Shown here: in pieces, positions 6,102-8,660 of the stretch
How positions within the stretch are numbered: the stretch's first letter is position 1
How the letters are laid out: every line of letters starts with the position of its first letter
Assembly: GCA_004525875.1 (NCBI GenBank)
Contig: SPBQ01000071.1
Location: 1 to 8,660 of the forward strand
Source of the DNA: Myxococcales bacterium
GTDB taxonomy: Bacteria; Desulfobacterota_B; Binatia; UBA1149; SPBQ01
Length of the DNA: 8,660 nucleotides
Direction of reading: 5' to 3'
The notes under the pieces: model-generated
Seen by the model: the letters and a program-made list of their open reading frames with translations, nothing else
Told to the model about the DNA's origin: nothing
The model's database searches: none
Made by a program: the position numbers and the translations under genes

Positions 6102-7676
6102 CTAGATCGCCCGATCCTGCCCCTCCCAGTAGGGGTCGCGCAGCTTGCGCTTGTAGAGCTTGCCATTCGGGTCGCGCGGCATCTGGTCGGTGAAGTCGAA
6201 ACTGCGCGGTGTCTTCATCTTGCCGACGCGCTCGATGCAGTACTCCGTCAGCTCTTTCGCGAGAGCGTCGCCGGGTGCCGCACCGGGCGCGGGCTCGACG
6301 ACCGCCTTGATCTCCTCGCCCCAGTCGTCGTTCGGAATGCCGAAGACCGCCACGTCGGCGACCTTCGGGTGGAGGCTCAGCGCGTTCTCGATTTCGGCCG
6401 GGTAGATGTTCGCGCCGCCGGAGATGATCATGTCGATCTTGCGGTCGCACAGGAACAGAAAGCCATCCTCGTTCAAGTAGCCGATGTCGCCGACGGTGAA
6501 GAAAGTCTTGCCGTCGTCCGTGTCGAGCCGGTTCTTGCGTGTCTTCTCCTTGTCGCCCTTGTACTCGAACTTCACCGTGTCGCCGAGCAACATGAAGACG
6601 GTACCGCGCTCGCCGGTGGGAAGCTGATTGCCGTCGTCATCGAAGATGCGGATCTCCGCACCCATCCACGCCTTGCCGACGGTTCCGGGATACTTCTTCC
6701 ACTCCTCCGGAGTGACGATGGTGCCGCCGCCCTCGGTGGCCGCGTAGTACTCGTAGATGGAGTCGCCCCACCAGTCGAGCATGGCACGCTTGACGTCGGG
6801 CGGACACGGCGCGGCCGCGTGGATCATCGTCCGCGTACAAGACATGTCATACTTCGCCTTCACCTCGTCGGGTAGCCGGAGCAGGCGATTGAACTGAGTC
6901 GGAACCATGTGGCTCGTCGTGCAGCGGTACTTGTCGATCAACCGCAGCATGTCCTCAGCCTCCCACTTCTCCATCAGCACGACGGCGTGGCCGTAGTGCA
7001 GCGCGGTGTTCGAATGGATCAGCGGCGCGGTGTGGTACAGCGGCGACCCGCAGATGTGAACGTTGTCGTTCTCGGCCTCGATACCGAACATGCCGAGGAA
7101 GATCGTGATGAGCGCGAAGACGTCGTCCGGTGGGAACTCGGGCGGGGCGAGATCACGCTTGACGCCCTTGGGGTTGCCGGTCGTCCCCGACGTGTAGTTC
7201 ATGACGGCGCCGGCACAGCGATCGGCCGGCGGATCCTCGGACTGTCCTTCGGATAGCTCGGCAAACGACCGGAAACCCTCGATCTCGCCGATTGCGTAGC
7301 ACGCCTGCGCAGCAAGGCAGGCGTCCTCGGCGGAACGCTTGGAGAGCTCTGCCGCACGCTCGTGGCCGACGAACACCTTCGCCCCGCTGTCCTTCAGGAT
7401 GTAGCTCACTTCGGGCGGTGCGAGGTGCCAGTTGATCGGCGTCAGGTAAACGCCGATCTGTGTGCAGGCGAGGTGCAGGATGTAGTACTGCGCACAGTTG
7501 ACGGCGTTTACGGCCACGGCGTCGCCACGCTCCACGCCGGCGGCGCGCAGCCCGTTGGCTACCCGGTTGCAGGCGGCGTGCAGCTCACCGCGCGTCCACT
7601 CCTTACCGTCGGGATCGACGAGCGCCAGCTTCTCGGGCGCTTCGGTCGCGAAGTTCCAGAATCCAAGTGTGCTCAA
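6102..7676 (-). CDS. Acyl-CoA synthetase / AMP-dependent ligase (FadD-like)
   Basis: The 524-residue protein is a complete ANL-superfamily adenylate-forming enzyme that would activate a carboxylic acid to its CoA thioester with ATP. Motifs in order: the phosphate-binding loop NYTSGTTGNPKG (160-171), the acyl-pocket region SPLYHTAPL (211-219), the adenine motif YYAATEGGG (310-318), VGDIGYLNEDG (395-405) with Asp397 for ribose binding, the hinge region LCDRKIDMIISGG (409-421), NIYPAEIE (423-430), and PNGKLYKRKLR (503-513) with Lys506 as the catalytic lysine. Translation starts at a TTG (7676-7674) with a strong Shine-Dalgarno nine bases upstream. It is the third gene of a leftward cluster after the LLM fragment and the Ddn-like gene. 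The cluster and the upstream P450 suggest catabolism of a hydrophobic acid (fatty, terpenoid or steroid side chain). The acyl substrate cannot be deduced. Confidence 0.94.
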   Translation of the reverse strand: MSTLGFWNFATEAPEKLALVDPDGKEWTRGELHAACNRVANGLRAAGVERGDAVAVNAVNCAQYYILHLACTQIGVYLTPINWHLAPPEVSYILKDSGAKVFVGHERAAELSKRSAEDACLAAQACYAIGEIEGFRSFAELSEGQSEDPPADRCAGAVMNYTSGTTGNPKGVKRDLAPPEFPPDDVFALITIFLGMFGIEAENDNVHICGSPLYHTAPLIHSNTALHYGHAVVLMEKWEAEDMLRLIDKYRCTTSHMVPTQFNRLLRLPDEVKAKYDMSCTRTMIHAAAPCPPDVKRAMLDWWGDSIYEYYAATEGGGTIVTPEEWKKYPGTVGKAWMGAEIRIFDDDGNQLPTGERGTVFMLLGDTVKFEYKGDKEKTRKNRLDTDDGKTFFTVGDIGYLNEDGFLFLCDRKIDMIISGGANIYPAEIENALSLHPKVADVAVFGIPNDDWGEEIKAVVEPAPGAAPGDALAKELTEYCIERVGKMKTPRSFDFTDQMPRDPNGKLYKRKLRDPYWEGQDRAI

Positions 7677-7685
7677 GACGTTCTA

Positions 7686-7691
7686 TCCTCC
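7686..7691 (-). promoter_or_regulatory. Ribosome binding site that fixes the TTG start of the acyl-CoA ligase
   Basis: On the minus strand GGAGGA (7691-7686) lies nine bases before TTG 7676-7674. The translation from this TTG (MSTLGFWNFA) matches the usual beginning of the family, and no ATG nearby would give a better start. The TTG initiation is therefore well supported. Confidence 0.8.
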
Positions 7692-7765
7692 GGAGAATCA
7701 GCTGAGGTTCCGGCGGAACTTGTCCGAGGTAACCAGCCGAAGCGAATCGCTGGAGGCGCCACCGC

Positions 7766-7788
7766 GCCGGCGTTCACTGCCGGCGTTC
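7766..7788. repeat. 10-bp tandem direct repeat over the stop codon of the Ddn-like gene
   Basis: GCCGGCGTTC occurs at 7766-7775 and again at 7779-7788, with a 13-bp period. In the minus-strand gene the copies cover the final codons and the TGA stop (7776-7774). It looks like a short tandem duplication by slippage. The protein still ends where the family normally ends, so the gene is intact. Confidence 0.6.
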
Positions 7789-8205
7789 GAGAACGACGAC
7801 GGGGATCCGTCGCTGCGTACGCTGCCGGTACTCCTCGTAGTCTGGCGTTATCGCCACGACCTCACGCCAGAGCTCCGCGCGCTCCTCGCCCTCGGCCTCA
7901 CGCGAGCGAACCGGTACTGTCTTGCCGCCGACGAGCACCTCGGCCTCGGGGTTGGCCGTCAGGTTGAGCCACCAGGCGGGATGCTTCGGCTCGCCGAGAT
8001 ACGAAGCGATCACGACGAAGTCGCCGCCCCGCGGGAGGTAGGTGAGCGCCTTGGTCCGCGGCGCGCCCGAACGGCGGCCGCGCGTGGTGAGAAGCAGGAC
8101 GGGCAACCCCATCAGTCGCCCGCCGAATCTGCCACCGGTCCACCGGTAGAGCTTCGGGTGGATCTTCCAGAAGAGCTCGACGACTGCGTTCTTGGTGGCT
8201 GCCAT
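7774..8205 (-). CDS. Ddn-like deazaflavin (F420)-dependent nitroreductase/quinone reductase family protein
   Basis: The 143-residue protein has the size and motifs of the split beta-barrel Ddn family (DUF385/TIGR00026 type), best known from the mycobacterial nitroimidazole-activating F420H2-dependent reductase. Seen here are LLLTTRGRRSGAPRTKAL (37-54), VIASYLGEPKHPAWWLNLTA (65-84), NPEAEVLVGG (85-94), and the C-terminal Y..Y..RTQRRIPVVVLER (123-141). The usual role is reduction of quinones or other electrophiles with F420H2 at the inner face of the membrane. The ATG (8205-8203) follows AAGGAG by eight bases. It lies 21 bp downstream of the LLM fragment and 97 bp upstream of the ligase gene, all on the minus strand, so a shared transcript is likely. 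Some members of this family use other flavins or bind fatty acids, so the cofactor is an inference. Confidence 0.9.
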   Translation of the reverse strand: MAATKNAVVELFWKIHPKLYRWTGGRFGGRLMGLPVLLLTTRGRRSGAPRTKALTYLPRGGDFVVIASYLGEPKHPAWWLNLTANPEAEVLVGGKTVPVRSREAEGEERAELWREVVAITPDYEEYRQRTQRRIPVVVLERRQ

Positions 8206-8226
8206 GCTCGGATCTCCTTCCGTTCG

Positions 8227-8520
8227 CTAGTTGTTCTTGTCGGCGCTGAACGCCGAATCGTGTGTCTGGGGAATCTTCGCTTTCTTCACCGAGGCGCGTA
8301 CGACGGGAATCTCCTCGTCGGCCAGCGGCCGCGCGCGCTGCTTGCGGGCAAGCGCCGCCTCGATGTGAGGCGCCAGCCGCTCGGCCTTGGCCGCCTCGCG
8401 CTTGGCCTCCTCGGCCTCGTGGTCGGCGAGGAACTCGCGGGCGAACAGCTCGATCGACTCGCAGATGTGGTCGTGACGGTTGCGGCCGACCTGCTGCATG
8501 AAGATCACCTGGTCGACGCC
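8227..8520 (-). pseudogene. C-terminal end of an LLM class flavin-dependent oxidoreductase, cut at an inverted junction
   Basis: Minus-strand codons from about 8520 to the TAG at 8229-8227 encode a typical C-terminus of a luciferase-like monooxygenase. They include GVDQVIFMQQVGRNRHDHIC, then ESIELFAREF, a charged helix rich in Glu, Lys and Ala, and a tail with RPLADEEIPVV. Full-length members are around 350-420 residues; only about 98 are present. Upstream of about 8520 the frame stays open to 8628 and has an ATG there, but those 36 codons are antisense to another LLM coding piece and do not match the family. The gene therefore lacks its N-terminal three-quarters here. It may be a genuine broken gene or an assembly artefact. 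It heads the leftward Ddn-like and ligase cluster. Confidence 0.75.
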
Positions 8521-8660
8521 GGTCTCGGCGCGCTGAGCTTCTCGTTCCTGAGCCCCGAGGAAGCGCGCGGGTGGGTGAAGACCTACTACGACATCATCGA
8601 GAGCGAGCAGTGCGTGCCGCTCGGCCACAGCGTGAACGCGAACATGGCCGTCGTCACGGG
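8521..8660 (+). pseudogene. Middle portion of an LLM class flavin-dependent oxidoreductase, N-terminus missing, runs off window
   Basis: Plus-strand codons from 8521 to the window end read GLGALSFSFLSPEEARGW, then VKTYYDIIESEQCVPLGH and SVNANMAVVTG. This is the characteristic mid-protein segment of limonene-monooxygenase-like LLM proteins (an LSF.F.DPEEA..W helix, then ECVPIGHAVN.N.AVVTGF). No start codon or ribosome site precedes it; to the left, the DNA is the C-terminus of an LLM gene on the opposite strand. It is thus truncated at its 5' end by the same junction and continues past position 8660. It belongs to the same subfamily as the piece at 8227-8520 but to a different part of the protein, so both could derive from one gene. 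Confidence 0.7.

Noticed and set aside
7362..7967. Plus-strand open frame of 201 codons spanning the ligase/Ddn spacer
   Set aside because: It is antisense to two well-supported genes and low in complexity, with an Arg/Ala/Pro-rich end.
8227..8628. A complete 133-residue minus-strand gene starting at ATG 8628
   Set aside because: Only the part below about 8520 matches LLM proteins. The first 36 codons are antisense to an LLM segment on the plus strand, so the apparent start is an accident of the junction.

Overview
This is a GC-rich bacterial window with dense coding in which nearly every true frame has a long antisense shadow. The mix of genes is an aerobic CYP-type P450, luciferase-like (LLM) oxidoreductases, a Ddn-type deazaflavin-dependent nitroreductase, an acyl-CoA ligase, a DUF3604 protein and a secreted hydrolase carrying a Cys-rich tandem tail. 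It fits an uncultured soil or sediment lineage of the Binatota/deltaproteobacterial/Myxococcota kind better than a classical model organism. An actinobacterium is not excluded, and no marker gene here settles the phylum.

Layout, left to right. Positions 1-853 (minus) hold the N-terminal 284 codons of a secreted DUF3604 (PHP-like) protein cut by the window edge. A 335-bp divergent intergenic region follows. It carries a GC-rich dyad and then a sharply AT-rich island with a palindrome and a direct repeat. Positions 1189-2969 (plus) are a two-gene operon, cytochrome P450 plus TetR regulator, overlapping by one base. The TetR stop codon lies inside a 56-bp hairpin element with 12-bp perfect arms that looks like a tiny mobile or REP-like element. 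Positions 3193-4977 (plus) encode a secreted alpha/beta hydrolase with two tandem Cys-containing tail domains. Positions 5026-6048 (plus) encode an LLM-class, probably F420-dependent oxidoreductase. Convergent to it on the minus strand are an acyl-CoA ligase (7676-6102, TTG start), a Ddn-like reductase (8205-7774) and the C-terminal end of a second LLM oxidoreductase (8227 to about 8520).

At about 8520 the sequence flips. To the left is the C-terminus of an LLM protein on the minus strand; to the right, on the plus strand, is the middle part of an LLM protein of the same subfamily, running off the window. Both pieces lack their N-terminus at the junction. This is either a real rearrangement (an inversion, or a deletion between divergent paralogues) or an assembly fold-back.

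Functionally, P450, two LLM oxidoreductases, Ddn-like reductase and acyl-CoA ligase together suggest oxidative activation and CoA-dependent breakdown of a hydrophobic substrate (terpenoid, steroid or fatty-acid-like). TetR is the likely local regulator of the P450. The substrate cannot be read from sequence. I found no tRNA, rRNA, CRISPR array, transposase gene or clear intrinsic terminator.
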